64,000 nucleotides of DNA. It comes from Sorex araneus. Taxonomy: Eukaryota; Chordata; Mammalia; Eulipotyphla; Soricidae. The position numbers were made by a program, and so were the translations under genes. The first letter of the stretch is position 1; each line of letters begins with the position of its first letter. Location: NCBI RefSeq assembly GCF_027595985.1, contig NC_073313.1, positions 85,046,899 to 85,110,898 on the forward strand. The letters run 5' to 3'. Of the stretch, positions 12,572-23,398 are shown in pieces. The notes under the pieces were generated by a model, which did not search any database, was not told where the DNA came from, and saw only the letters and a list, made by a program, of their open reading frames with translations.

Positions 12572-13683
12572 TGTAGGATAACATAGTGTCCTTTCTGCCT
12601 TGCCACCGGGAACTTAGATTGAAGGGTTACTCCCATAAAAGTGCTCCCATTCCTCTTTGTAACCTCTTTCTTTGTGCTCTGCTTCCCCAGCAGGTCAATC
12701 ACCATTATCTCCTAATCAGATTATGTTAACTTGTAAATATTGCTTTTCTTTTCTCCTTTAGTCCCTTGCATAGTTAATTCAGAGCAATGTTCTTTTTGTA
12801 TAGACACTGAAAAACAGTTAATGCTATGCTTGTATAACTTGGGAGTTAATTGACTCTGAATGATATTCACTCCTGGGTATCTGTTCTTTCGATTTAAGCC
12901 TCGGTTGCCCTTACTTCCTAGCATCCCAGATCCAGGGTCCCAACGAGGGACTGGATGGAGCCAGGGCAAGCTATGAACTACCCTTGGCATCAAAATGGGT
13001 CAGGCCAAAGCGCCATAATACTTAACTATAAGTTAAGAGCATGATCATGGACAAATCCTGTCATGACCTGAAAACAGCTGGATTAGGACCCTGCTAGGGT
13101 TAGGAAAGATTAATCTGGCCCAAGCACTGTCATCTGAAATCTATAGTGAAATGTCTCCAGGAAAGCCACCCTAAAAGGTTAATGTATCTCTTACTGTGTC
13201 CATACAAAATAACTAATATTAAAAAGAATTAAGATGTTAATTAATATTTTAATTAAGTTATTGGACTAAGGAAAGGAGAAAAACCCCTAACTGGCACTTG
13301 GCCCTTGAGCCTGATCTCCTGGCTGCAGGCAATCAGGAAAGGCTTTCATATGTTGACTGTGCTGCCCGACCTGGGTGTGTGGTTGCTATCCCCAATGCAG
13401 GGAGTGGGAGTTGAGAGAGCATAGAGAGAGACCAAGGCGGCCAGTGGGAACGCAGAGAGACTCGCGAGGGAGACAGGAGGAGATGGGATTGAGCGGTTTA
13501 GTGAGATTAGAACAGACACTTGGGGAGAAGGGAATAAATGGCAACTGATCACCAACCAGCCTGGCCTTCATTTCCTCCTTCATGCACCCATGGCATTGGC
13601 CATCCCCAGTGGGGAAGTAGCACGAGACTACCTAACGCAGGAGGCGAGAGAGAGAGAGCTGTGGGGCTTCCTTAGTCCTTACA
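12572..13683 (+). mobile_element. Solo LTR, ERV class II-like family (copy A)
   Basis: About 1.1 kb starting TGTAGGATAACATAG and ending CCTTACA. It is collinear with the minus-strand LTR at 19347-20422 over its whole length. A polyadenylation signal AATAAA lies at 13532-13537, near the 3' end as expected in an LTR. Inserted in the L1 3' UTR. The 6-bp flanks (TTTCGG, TGATTA) do not match, so its duplication has decayed or the edges are slightly off. No internal region. Confidence 0.8.
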
Positions 13684-13789
13684 TGATTACACATTTGGGT
13701 GCTAGAATATTGTATAACTGAAAGACAATGATGAACAGCTTTGTAACTGCATAACTTACAGTGATTAAATTTTTTAAGGGCCTTACTTT

Positions 13790-14225
13790 AAATTCCCCAA
13801 ACTTCAATTTGGGTAAAATTTTATTCAACTTTTCCTTTCCCTCAACCTGCACATCCATTTAATGAAGTACTTCTCTTTCCTTGACAATGGTTCTATTCCA
13901 CCCATTCTGGTCTTTAATTATTTTAGTTCAAGTGCCAAATTCACTGCTTTATATGCAGATGCTTGTGTTACAAATAGCCTTATAGCTTATTCCAGTCTCT
14001 CCCCTTTCCCATCTATCTTCTGATCTACTGACAGATTAATAGTCTTAAAACACAATTCTATTCCACTAGTTCAAACTTCCAGTGGTTTCCCATTGTTTGT
14101 GGGACACGTTCTGTACTCTAGGCTGCCAATTAAATACTCCATAGTTTGGTTGCAGCTGTTATTCCTCCTTTCTGTAATCTCAGGGTTCAGGCCACATTCT
14201 ACTTTCACACCTTTCCATGTCCTGT
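13790..14225. other. Unique intergenic DNA
   Basis: No gene or repeat recognised. Confidence 0.5.
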
Positions 14226-14236
14226 CTTGCAAATAG

Positions 14237-14488
14237 TAGCACTGTAGCACTGTCATCCCATTGATCATAGATTTGCTCAAGCGGGCACCAGTAACATCTC
14301 CATTGTGAGACTTGTTGTTACTATTCTTGGCATATCGAATACACCACCAGTAGCTTGCCAGGCTCTGCCATGGGGCCGGGATACTCTCGGTAGCTTGCCA
14401 GGCTCTCAGAGCGGGATGGAGGAATCGAACCTGGGTCAACCGCATGCAAAGCAAACACCCTACCGGCTGTGCCATCACTCCAGTCCAC
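14237..14488 (-). mobile_element. tRNA-headed SINE with RTE-type tail
   Basis: Minus copy. Tail AGCACTGTAGCACTGTC on the plus strand, then AGATTTGCTCAAGCGGGCAC, GGCATATCGAATACACCACC, GAATCGAACCTGGGTC and head end CACTCCAGTCC. A good reference copy for comparison with the RTE ends. Confidence 0.92.
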
Positions 14489-14796
14489 TGCCCATTGCTA
14501 CTACTTACAAATAGTATAGTTACCAATGGAATACATGGGTTCTGAAATAAAGCTCCAATTTGAAACCTTAAGTTTAAAACTTCATATATTATGTTGATCA
14601 ATATATAATATCTCTGATCTCCATTTCATAACGCATAAAAGGATAAAACTGAACTCCTACCACATTGGATTATTATGGTTAATAGAAATGATCAATTGGA
14701 AGTGCTTAGCCAGAGTCTAGGGCTTAAGAATCAAGCAAAGTAATTGAGGCAGGGTGAAATTTGCATCATTTCATTCTACACATTCCTCCTTTGTAT

Positions 14797-14947
14797 TTTC
14801 TTTTTCATTTTGAGTCACACCCAGCGATGCTCAGGGGTCACTCCTGGTTCTGCAATCAGCAATTACTACTGGTGGTTCACGGGGACCATAGGGGATGCCA
14901 GATATTGAACCTGGGTCAGCCCCATGCAATACCACTCTGACCCCTTT
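14797..14947 (-). mobile_element. Old tRNA-headed SINE (poly-A type)
   Basis: Diverged minus copy: TTTGAGTCACACCCAGCGAT and TATTGAACCTGGGTCAGCC, with an internal deletion near the head. Confidence 0.72.
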
Positions 14948-15195
14948 GTAATACCACTCTGTCTTTTTGTTCAGTCCTTTTCTTTTGCCTTTAATATGCT
15001 CACCTATCTCACTAAGACTTTTTATTCTTCAAGGAACAACTCGCGTGTTACCTCCACTAGGAAGTGTTGTCTCCTTCTTCTAAATTGAGTGTTTTATTTA
15101 ATACCTATTTTAACGTATTTCATCTCATCTTGGAATAAAGTAATGCATGCCACACTTAAAGTTCTTTTAAATCTTAGCTGTGTTATGTTCATGTC

Positions 15196-18100
15196 AATCA
15201 CTTGTATCACTTGTCATCCCATTGATCTTTGATTTTCACGAGCAGAGGACTATAACGTCTCCATTCATCCCTGTCGCATGCTAGTGTAGCCCAATGATAT
15301 CTGCTCGCTCCAGGAACAGGAAAAATGTCAAACCATCTATTCAGGGTTTTGGCGAAGAAGTCTGACCATCTCATTGGTGGGCGGCCACACGGTCTTTTGC
15401 TGTCCCATGGAATCCAGTCGGTAACAGCTCTCATCCAGCAGTCGTCTCTGAATCGCATTACAGAATCCCTGGTTCTTGACTGTCTATGGTGGTTGGAACT
15501 CTGGATTCCTTCTCTCACTTGAGTGAAACCTGATACTCCAAGTATAGCTCTTTCAATTCCTCTTTGGGATACCCGAAAAACATTCTCATCCTGTTTTTAT
15601 AGGTCCCAGGTCTCTGAGGCATATGTTAGTGCAGGAAGAATGGTGGAGTCAAAAAGATGTGCCTGGATCCAGTGGTTATTTGTTCTCTTAACCACTTCCT
15701 CAACAGTATTGAAGGCATTCCACGCTGCTCTCTTCCTCCTGCACAGTTCTGGTGCCAAGTCATTCCTCATGTTGAGTTCTCGACCAAGGTACATGTAGCT
15801 GCTACATTTGGAGATGCTCGTTCCATTGAAAGCAAATGGAACATCAGGGACTAGTTTGTTTGTCATGAACATTGTTTTGCTGAGATTCAGCTGCAGTCCA
15901 AACTTTCCACACTTGCGATCGAAGTCGGTCAGCATTTGTGCCGCTTGGCCAATGTTTGGTGTTATCAGATAATGTCATCAGTGAAGCGGAGGTGGTGTAG
16001 TTGCCGACCATCTATCTTCACTCCCATACCTTCCCATTCCAGTCATTGCATGACATTCTTGAGGGTGGCACTGAAGAGTTGTGAAATGGTATCACCCAGC
16101 TGAGCCCCTCTCTTTACGTCAGTGATCACTTCCTTGTAGAATGGTGAGATCCTGCTGGGGAATCCGTAATTCATAAAAAAGAGTTCACAGAGAATCTTGA
16201 TGTACTTTGTTTGAACGCCCCGTTTGGCTAAGGCTTCGATAACTGGTTCGGTTTCAACAGAATTGAAGGCTTTCTTTGAATAGATGAACGTTAGGCAGAG
16301 GGGCATCTTGAACTCTCGTGAAACTTCAATGAGCTTGGTCACTGTGTGCATATGGTTGATCGTGTTAAATCCTTTTCAGGACCTGGCTTGCTCGCATGGC
16401 TGTCCTTCGTCTAGTGTTCTGCCTATTCTACTCAGGATGACTCGAATGAACAACTTGTAGACGATGGATAACAGGCAGATTGGGCGATAGTTGCCAATGT
16501 TATGGATGTCTCCCTTCTTGTACAACAGAATGGTCTGCTGGTTTTCCATTGGGACAGAACCTTGCATATGGACAGGTAGCATGTGAAGAGCCTGTACAAG
16601 TCTTTACCGACAAAATGGCATGTCAGATTTTGGAAGGGAGGATGTTGGGAATGACATATCCATCCTGTGGAATTTGGTATGTGGGCAGGTGGACGTGGCT
16701 GTCGAAGTGATCCAAGTAGAAATCATGAATAATCCTCTCTATTGCCCCTCTGGAAGATGTGATAGATCCATCAGGATGTTGAAGTGCAGTCATCTTGGTC
16801 TTTTAGTTGGCGAAGGACAGGCGAGCATTGCGAATACTTTTCCTGGATTCTGCCACATCAGCCATCACTGCTGCTCTTCTCTCTTTGGGGTCTTCCTGCA
16901 TTTTTTCTCTGCACAGCGTTGTGAGCTCAGACATTATCTTGTGATTGCCTGAGGCTTGCGTGAAACCACGTTGATGAATGAGCTCAAGTGTTTTCGTAGA
17001 CAGACATCTTTTTTGTGACTTCCTTTCTCTCGGCCTTCCTCGCATGATCATTGAGGGGCTGAGGCAGTCAGTTGTATTCCTTGTCGATGTTGTCAACGAT
17101 GGCATCTTCCCATATTGCAGCAATAGTGCCAAAGAGCACCCAGTTAGTGGTCATTCTGGGAGTTCTTTGTTTTTTTTTGCTTTTTGCGTCACACCTGGCG
17201 ATGCACAGGGGTTACTCCTGGCTTTGCACTCAAGAATTACCCCTGGTGGTGCTCAGGGGACGATATGGGATGCTGTATTCGAACCCGGGTTGGCCGCATG
17301 CAAGGCAAATGCCCTACCCGCTGTGCTATTGCTCCAGCCCAAGTTCTCTTCTTAAACTTAAACTTTGAAGCCATTTTTCCCTGCTCTGTGAAGTAGAATT
17401 TTGCACGAAGGAGATGGTGGTCCGATCCCCTTTGGAATTTTAGGACAACAGAGACATTGGTCAGGCAAAACCGTCAATTGAATATTATGTGGTCAATTTT
17501 GTTGTGGAACTCTCCACAGGGAGACTCACATGTCCAACATTTGGATTCGGCCTTCTGGAACTGTGAGTTACTACGGATGGTCTTGGTCAACATGATGAAC
17601 TCAGTCTCTCACCCAGTCCGTTCCATTCTAGGCCATGGTTCCCATTGTGGAGTTCTTTGGTTGACCTTCTCGGTCCTATCTTGGCATTAACATCACCACC
17701 AATAATCTTGTAGAAGGTGTGGTCTTCTTTATAGAACTTCTCCAACTCCATGTAGACTTCTCAATTTCTTCTTCATCGTAGTTGGATGTTGTTGCATAGA
17801 CGATGAAGATAGAAACTGCCAGCAGTGAGCCACATCTCATCAAGTGTAGTCATTCAATTCAGATTGTTAGGCATTGGAATGAATCAATGCTCATGGCCAA
17901 TGTTGTGTTGACAAGGACACCGATGCCAACAATGCCTCTGTCGTCGCATGTTCCAAGCAACTGTTCTTCTCCAGTGTCGAAAATGGCGTGATGTGATTGA
18001 TGTTTTTTCATTTCAGTCAGACCAATGATGCCGTACTTGATTTTCTGTGCTTGCACCATTAGGTCCTTGATGGATGCTTCCGATGCCAGCATACGTGCAT

Positions 18101-18390
18101 TGAAAGTACAGACAGTCATTTTCGTCTTTCTTTCTTTTGGCATTCTAGGTCATACCTGTGATTTTATCAGCCTCTCCTTGCTCATCCTTCTCAACGCTGC
18201 CGTATTGGGGGCTCTTTCGGTGTCAGGTAAATGAGGCCCATTATTGTTACTGTTTTTGGCTTATCGAATATGCCACAGGTAGCTTGCCAGGCTTTGCCGT
18301 GCGGGTGGGGTACTCTCCGTATCTTGCTGGGCTCTCTGAGAGGGATGGAGGCTTTTAAGGCGGCCTCCAATCTTATATTTCAAATTATAT
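15196..18390 (-). mobile_element. RTE-clade LINE, near full length, dead (copy 1)
   Basis: About 3.0 kb once the nested SINE is removed, the normal RTE size. Flanked by GTGTTATGTTCATGTC (15180-15195) and GTGTTCTGTTCATGTC (18391-18406), a 16-bp duplication with one mismatch. On the minus strand: 5' region 18390-18144; endonuclease N-terminus at 18143-17859 (CTFNARMLAS, IIGLTEM); reverse transcriptase with LLYKKGDIHNIGNYRP near 16510-16450 and a diverged motif A (KKAFNSVE) near 16260; C-terminus with RYHWATLACDRDEWRR near 15290-15250. The 3' end is short tandem units (CACTTGTAT), not poly-A. Frame breaks throughout. Confidence 0.88.
17170..17340 (-). mobile_element. tRNA-headed SINE (poly-A type) inside RTE copy 1
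   Basis: T-rich tail side at 17170, GCGTCACACCTGGCGATGC, head end GCTCCAGCCC. Approximate duplication AGTTCTTTG / AGTTCTCTT. It splits the endonuclease region of the RTE. Confidence 0.88.
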
Positions 18391-18407
18391 GTGTTCTGTT
18401 CATGTCG

Positions 18408-18780
18408 TGTCCACAACACCTATCACAGTATGTGCTAGAGAATATGCATTTGGTAAATATCTTCCATAACTGTGACTAATATTCTTATACTTAGTGACAA
18501 AAATAGAATGGAGAATATGGAGATAATAGTAATCCTTACTCTGAAGTGATTATAGTTTCTAGTGGTGGTATAAAAAAAAAACCTTATTTTTTTTCCTAAT
18601 GTCTTTGCTTCTACTCATTTTACTTTTCTTCTTGTTCTTCTTGTTTCTTCCTGACTCTGTGGACTTAGTTTTTGCCAGTCTGAACCATGGTCATTACTTA
18701 ATCATGTTGATGATTATTGAGGGGGAAGACGTTCCTACGACAACCACAGATATTATCCTTTTGTCCTTACCTCTTAAACT
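18408..18780. other. Unique intergenic DNA
   Basis: No gene or repeat recognised beyond a T-rich stretch. Confidence 0.5.
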
Positions 18781-18785
18781 TTTTT

Positions 18786-18960
18786 TTTCATTTTTTGCTT
18801 TTTAGGTCACATTTGGCGATGCACAGGGGTTAGTCCTGGCTTTGCTCTCAGGAATTATTCCTGGCAGTGCTCAGGTGACCATATGGGATGCTGGGAATAG
18901 AACCCGTATTGGCTGCATGCAAGGCAAATGCCCTACCAGCTGTGCTATCTCTCCAGCCCG
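18786..18960 (-). mobile_element. tRNA-headed SINE with poly-A tail
   Basis: Minus copy: TTTTTAGGTCACATTTGGCG, GGGAATAGAACCCGTATTGG, head end CTCTCCAGCCC. Confidence 0.87.
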
Positions 18961-19346
18961 ACCACTTAATCTTTGATTAAAGCTACTCTCCTATCTACTA
19001 CAATTATTACAAGAAGGGTTAATTAAACTTATGATTGCAACTCTCCATCTGGAACTTGTGATAAAAATACAGAAAGAAAATTAAGTCCTGTTATGTAATG
19101 ACACACTATCTCACCTAGATACCAATCACCACTCTCTATCAATAATATTCTCCGGAGTTATAATATTTCCTAGCCCAAACCTTGATTTCACTCTGTAACT
19201 AAGCTTTGAAAACAAATCACCCATTTTCAAACTTTCTTTCCTTAGTAACTTAAAAATAAGTCCTGCTATCTATAAAAATATGTTCATTAGGAATCACCTG
19301 TAAGCTTGATTTGTGTCCTTTTAATTTTTATCTATTCATCAAGTCC

Positions 19347-20422
19347 TGTAAAACACTAAGGCCCACCGAGGGGCGAGTGCACTCCGGGCGGCTCTGTCTC
19401 ACCGCCCACCGCCCGCGTTCGGTGCTCTGGAACCACTGTGTATGGACTGGAACAGGACGGCCGGTGGTCAAGGAAAGGCAAAGGAAGAATGAGGACCAAG
19501 CGGGTTGCTGATTAGTTACCGTTTATTCAATCTTCCATCTTTCTCATCTCCCTCACTCCCAGCTCCATCCTCTCTCTGGATCAACTGCCGCCTCTTTCCA
19601 TCTCTCTCCTCCTTTTTCCTTTCTAGCCCTTGCCCCTAGGTTACACCCAGCCAGGTAGCAAAATCAACATAATAAAGCCCTTCCTGAGGGCTGTCAGGTT
19701 TAAAGGGAACATAACCTAGGGGCGTTTTAAAGCCCTTCCTGACTGCCAGTAGGCAAAATACCTCTTAAAGGTTTTTTCTCCTCTCCCCATTCCAAACACT
19801 CATTAACATCTTAATACTAGTTATTTTTGCATGGACATAGCAAGAGATACATTGAGGTTTGCAAGGCAGCTCTCCTGGCAACATCTTGCCACAGGCTCAG
19901 ACCACAGCACTCAGGCCAGATTTATCATTCCTCACCCTAGCAGGGTCTGAATCTAGTTATCACTGTTTGGATCATGACAGCATTTGTCCATGACCAAGCT
20001 CTTAACTTATAGTTAAGCATTAGGCACTTTGGCCAGACCCATCTCGATGCCAGGGTAGCACACAACTCACCGCTTGCCCTGGGTCTGTCTCGTCCCACGT
20101 AGTGACCCTGCTTTGGGGATGCTAGGAAGTAAGGGCAGCTGAGGCTTAGGTCAAGAGAACAGATGCCCTGGAGGAAAATATCATGTAAAGTCAAATGACT
20201 CCCAGGTTACAAAAGCATAACATTTGTTAAGTCTTCCTGTGTCCATACAAAAAGGACTTGCTCTGAATAAACTATGCAAAGGACTCAAGGAGAAGAGAAA
20301 AACATTATTTACAAGTCAACAGAACACTAAGAAAGAAGCTACAAATAAACAAAGAGGAATAGGAGCACTGTAACGGGAGTAACCCAATAAACCTAAACTA
20401 CCTGAGGCTATGTTATCCTACA
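19347..20422 (-). mobile_element. Solo LTR, ERV class II-like family (copy B)
   Basis: 1076 bp with TG...CA ends (sense strand starts TGTAGGATAACATAG and ends TGTTTTACA). Perfect 6-bp duplication AAGTCC at 19341-19346 and 20423-20428. Six bases is the usual target duplication of class II (betaretrovirus-like) elements. AATAAA on the sense strand is at 19527-19522, followed by a GC-rich R/U5 part. No internal genes, so it is a solo LTR. Confidence 0.9.
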
Positions 20423-20428
20423 AAGTCC

Positions 20429-21176
20429 TATTATAGAGATTAATAAGATATGATCAGCTTGTTTCTTTCCAGGAGTACACAGTATTGTACATAAGTCTGT
20501 TATGAGCTTTGAAATGTACATGTCACTTGCTGAGAAATATTGCTTCTCTCATTTCTTGACTCTTTATTACAACATCAAACTGGCATCCCAGCAAACTTTC
20601 TTTAGAGTAATTGAAATTTCTTTTTTTCTCTTTTCTATTTCATCAAATAAAGAAGAGAAAGGACAGGTAATTAATATTTGTTGGACACTTGTTTTAATAG
20701 GTGCTTTGCATTCAAGATACTTGAATTTAAATCACAAAATGAATAAAAGGTATATAGTGTCACCATTTTACAAATGAACTGGCTGAGGTATATCAAACAA
20801 ATAAGTTATTCAAAGTCAGCCAATTAGTATGATTACAACCAGCCAAACCCAAAATTAGTACTTGTTTGGTACTTATTAACTTTAAAACTTGTGAGTAAAT
20901 CAGATGAAATTCCTTTCCCCTGACACTTGCACAGTGTATGTGGGTCATTTCCTATAAAATCTGTTATCAAATTTCCACACTACCACCCACCTTCTATGAA
21001 CTCACATCACCAAGGAATATTATAACATTTTTTCTTGTTTATTCTGAATTGTGTCTTCTATGTGGGAATTATCTTTGGGAATTTGACAACTATCTTCTCT
21101 ACCATGTGATCCATTTCCAAGAATGAAATCCTTTTGAGTTACCTAAACATAAAGGTATGGGAAAGGCCTTAAAATG
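20429..21176. other. Unique AT-rich intergenic DNA
   Basis: No gene or repeat recognised. Confidence 0.5.
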
Positions 21177-21185
21177 GATCTAGTG

Positions 21186-21360
21186 GGACTTAAGTGATAG
21201 CATAGTGGGTAGGGCTTTTGTCTGGCATGCAGCTACCCCGGGTTCAATTCCCAGCATCCCATGTGGTTCCTTGAGCACTGCCAGTAGTAATTCCTGAGTA
21301 TATTATCTAGGAGTAGCCCCTGTGCATGTCCAGGTGTGACCCAAAAAGGCAAAAAATATA
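21186..21360 (+). mobile_element. tRNA-headed SINE with poly-A tail
   Basis: Diverged plus copy (AAGTGATAGCATAGTGGGTA, CCCGGGTTCAATTCCCAGCA, GTGTGACCCAAAAAGG). Perfect duplication GATCTAGTG at 21177-21185 and 21361-21369. Confidence 0.9.
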
Positions 21361-21416
21361 GATCTAGTGAATTACCAAGGATACATTCTAATAATAATAA
21401 AATCAACTTTTGTTCT

Positions 21417-22004
21417 ACTTATTAAAATTTTATTGATTCACCATGAGATATAGTTACAAGCTTTCACGGCTGAGTTAAAATCACACAATGATCAAACACC
21501 CCTATCTTCACAAGTGCACATTCCCCACCACCAATATCCCCAGTATACCCCCACTTTTTCCACCCTCCCACCGCCTCTATGGCAGAAAATATTCCCCATA
21601 ATCTCTCTCTTCTTTGGGGCATTATGGTTTGCAATGCAGATACTAAGAGGTTATCATGTTTGGTCCTTTATCTACTTTTGGCACACATTTCCCATCCCAA
21701 CCAATTCTGCCAACCATCACTTTCTTAATGATTCCTTCTCTATTCCAGCTGTCTTCTCCCTGCCCACTCATGAGACAGGCTTCCAACTATGGAGCAATCT
21801 TCCTGACCATTCTATCTACTGTCCTTGGGTGTCTTTCTTGTGTTATGTTATTTTATACTCCACAAATGAGTGTAGTCCTTCTATATCTGTCTCTCTCTCT
21901 GACTCATTTCACATAACATGCTACTCTCCATGTCTATCGACTTATAAGCAAATTTCATGAATTCATCTCTCCTAACAGATGCATAGTATTCCATTGTTTC
22001 CCAG
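21417..22004 (-). mobile_element. L1 3' end, 5'-truncated (588 bp)
   Basis: Minus-strand L1 3' UTR plus the end of ORF2. Perfect duplication AACTTTTGTTCT at 21405-21416 and 22005-22016. The tail side starts AAATTTTATTGATTCACCAT on the plus strand. Confidence 0.9.
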
Positions 22005-22016
22005 AACTTTTGTTCT

Positions 22017-23315
22017 TAATGCCTACTTTAGAGAAAAAGATAATACCAATTTGGTGAGGGGGGGATGAACTTGTGATCCTTGAATTTGTCTTACCAAAGA
22101 GTGTTTAATGATGTCATAGTGGATGCTTTCCTGATACTGTCTGAAATCCAGAGAATGAAACATTTCTATGTTAATAGATTATATTTGTAGAACAATGCTA
22201 GTTTATATTATAAAGGTCACTAATTTTAAGAAAACATGCTACCTAAAAATCTATCTTATAAAACAGCCTTAGGAACCAGGCAAATATTCATATTAGAAAA
22301 TGTTCTCGCTTTTCACAAATTTGGTACAGGACTTCTTTTATAAGGAACCTCCTTGGATACATTATAAATTGGTAGTCTTTGCAATTAAAGGAAGCAAAAT
22401 GTTAATTATACAATTGAAGATTTACCCACATTGAACTATGCATGTAGCAAGCATTCAGTAAATACTTTTAAACTGAATAATTGAATGTAAAGCTAAAATG
22501 CCATTAGTTTCTTCTTGAATATATCCAATAACTTGAGTTTATAGGTTTAAAAGATCGTCAAACGTCTAAAGTAGCTTCTTTAGTCAACAGGCACAAATAA
22601 TTTCTTATAAGTAATATTGATTTATACCAGGTGTACTCAGTTCTCTTGAGGAAGCTTAGCACAACCCCTGCAATCTTGTTAGCAGTATTAATTGTCTCAG
22701 TAAACTCTTCTTTCTAACCTAGTGCAATAGTAAATCTCTGTACTCATTATTCCACTGATGCCAAATTCATAATGAGCTCAAGTTGCTTAACTACAAATCA
22801 AAGTCTGAAAGAAAGACTGCTATTTTGAATGGATCTCCTAGCACTATTGAATGAAAGGTGTGTGAGGTGCAAGTTTGAAGACATATTTTTCCAGTTGTTG
22901 ATTCATTATTGAACGTACTCAGGGGGAAATAATTGTATTTCTAGATATTTATTTTATTTAGTCAGTAAATATTGAGTTCCTGCCATGAACAAATATTTTC
23001 ACCATAAGTCCATATACAGTTTTATATTAAGTGAGTTCCTCAAGATCAATGTTTATTTAACTACAATTTTTTTTAAAAAAATTAAGAGATGCATAGAAGT
23101 ACTGACCTAGAGAAGAGAGAAAGAGTTAGAAATAGTAGGAAATTGGGACCAACAAAAGCTGCATTTGCTAGATAAAGAGAAATGGAGAGTATAAAGATGA
23201 TGGTAATCCTGCATTACCTTTCAAAAATAGCTGCATATTTGCCCTTCTTTATGGCCCAGTATTGCTGAAGGTTGGACCTGTTCATCATAGCAGAGAAATT
23301 TTACTTTCAGAGTAA
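22017..23315. other. Unique AT-rich intergenic DNA
   Basis: No gene or repeat recognised. Confidence 0.5.
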
Positions 23316-23320
23316 TATCT

Positions 23321-23398
23321 GGCTGTGGATGTAGCTCAGTGGTGGAATTATTTCCTTTCATGTATGAGGCCCTGGGTTGGATCCCTGCTACCACAAAA
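23321..23398 (+). repeat. tRNA-Ala-like (ID-like) retropseudogene
   Basis: GGATGTAGCTCAGTGGTGGA (A-box region) and GGGTTGGATCCC (B-box region), ending CTACCACAAAA. This resembles a decayed tRNA-Ala or ID-type SINE and is unlike the SINE head common in this window. The stem pairs are broken, so it is not a working tRNA gene. Confidence 0.6.

Larger units (their letters stand above)
11406..13779 (+). mobile_element. L1 with 5' inversion (twin priming), split by a solo LTR
   Basis: One insertion flanked by GCCTTACTTT at 11396-11405 and 13780-13789. Bases 11406-11665 are L1 ORF2 in inverted orientation. From about 11666 the next part of L1 runs in direct orientation (CACCACAGAGACTGGCACAC onward), so the two arms meet in L1 order. 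This is the signature of twin priming. The 3' UTR is split: 12250-12571, then 13684-13779 after the LTR. A small SINE tail fragment lies at 12195-12250. No working ORF. Confidence 0.85.

Noticed and set aside
14225-14520. Target duplication GCAAATAGTA / ACAAATAGTA for the SINE at 14237
   Set aside because: The right copy lies about 17 bases beyond the SINE head, so it is not a clean flanking duplication.
15207-18143. Several RTE open frames that could be called genes
   Set aside because: They are pieces of one dead retrotransposon frame broken by stops, frameshifts and a SINE.
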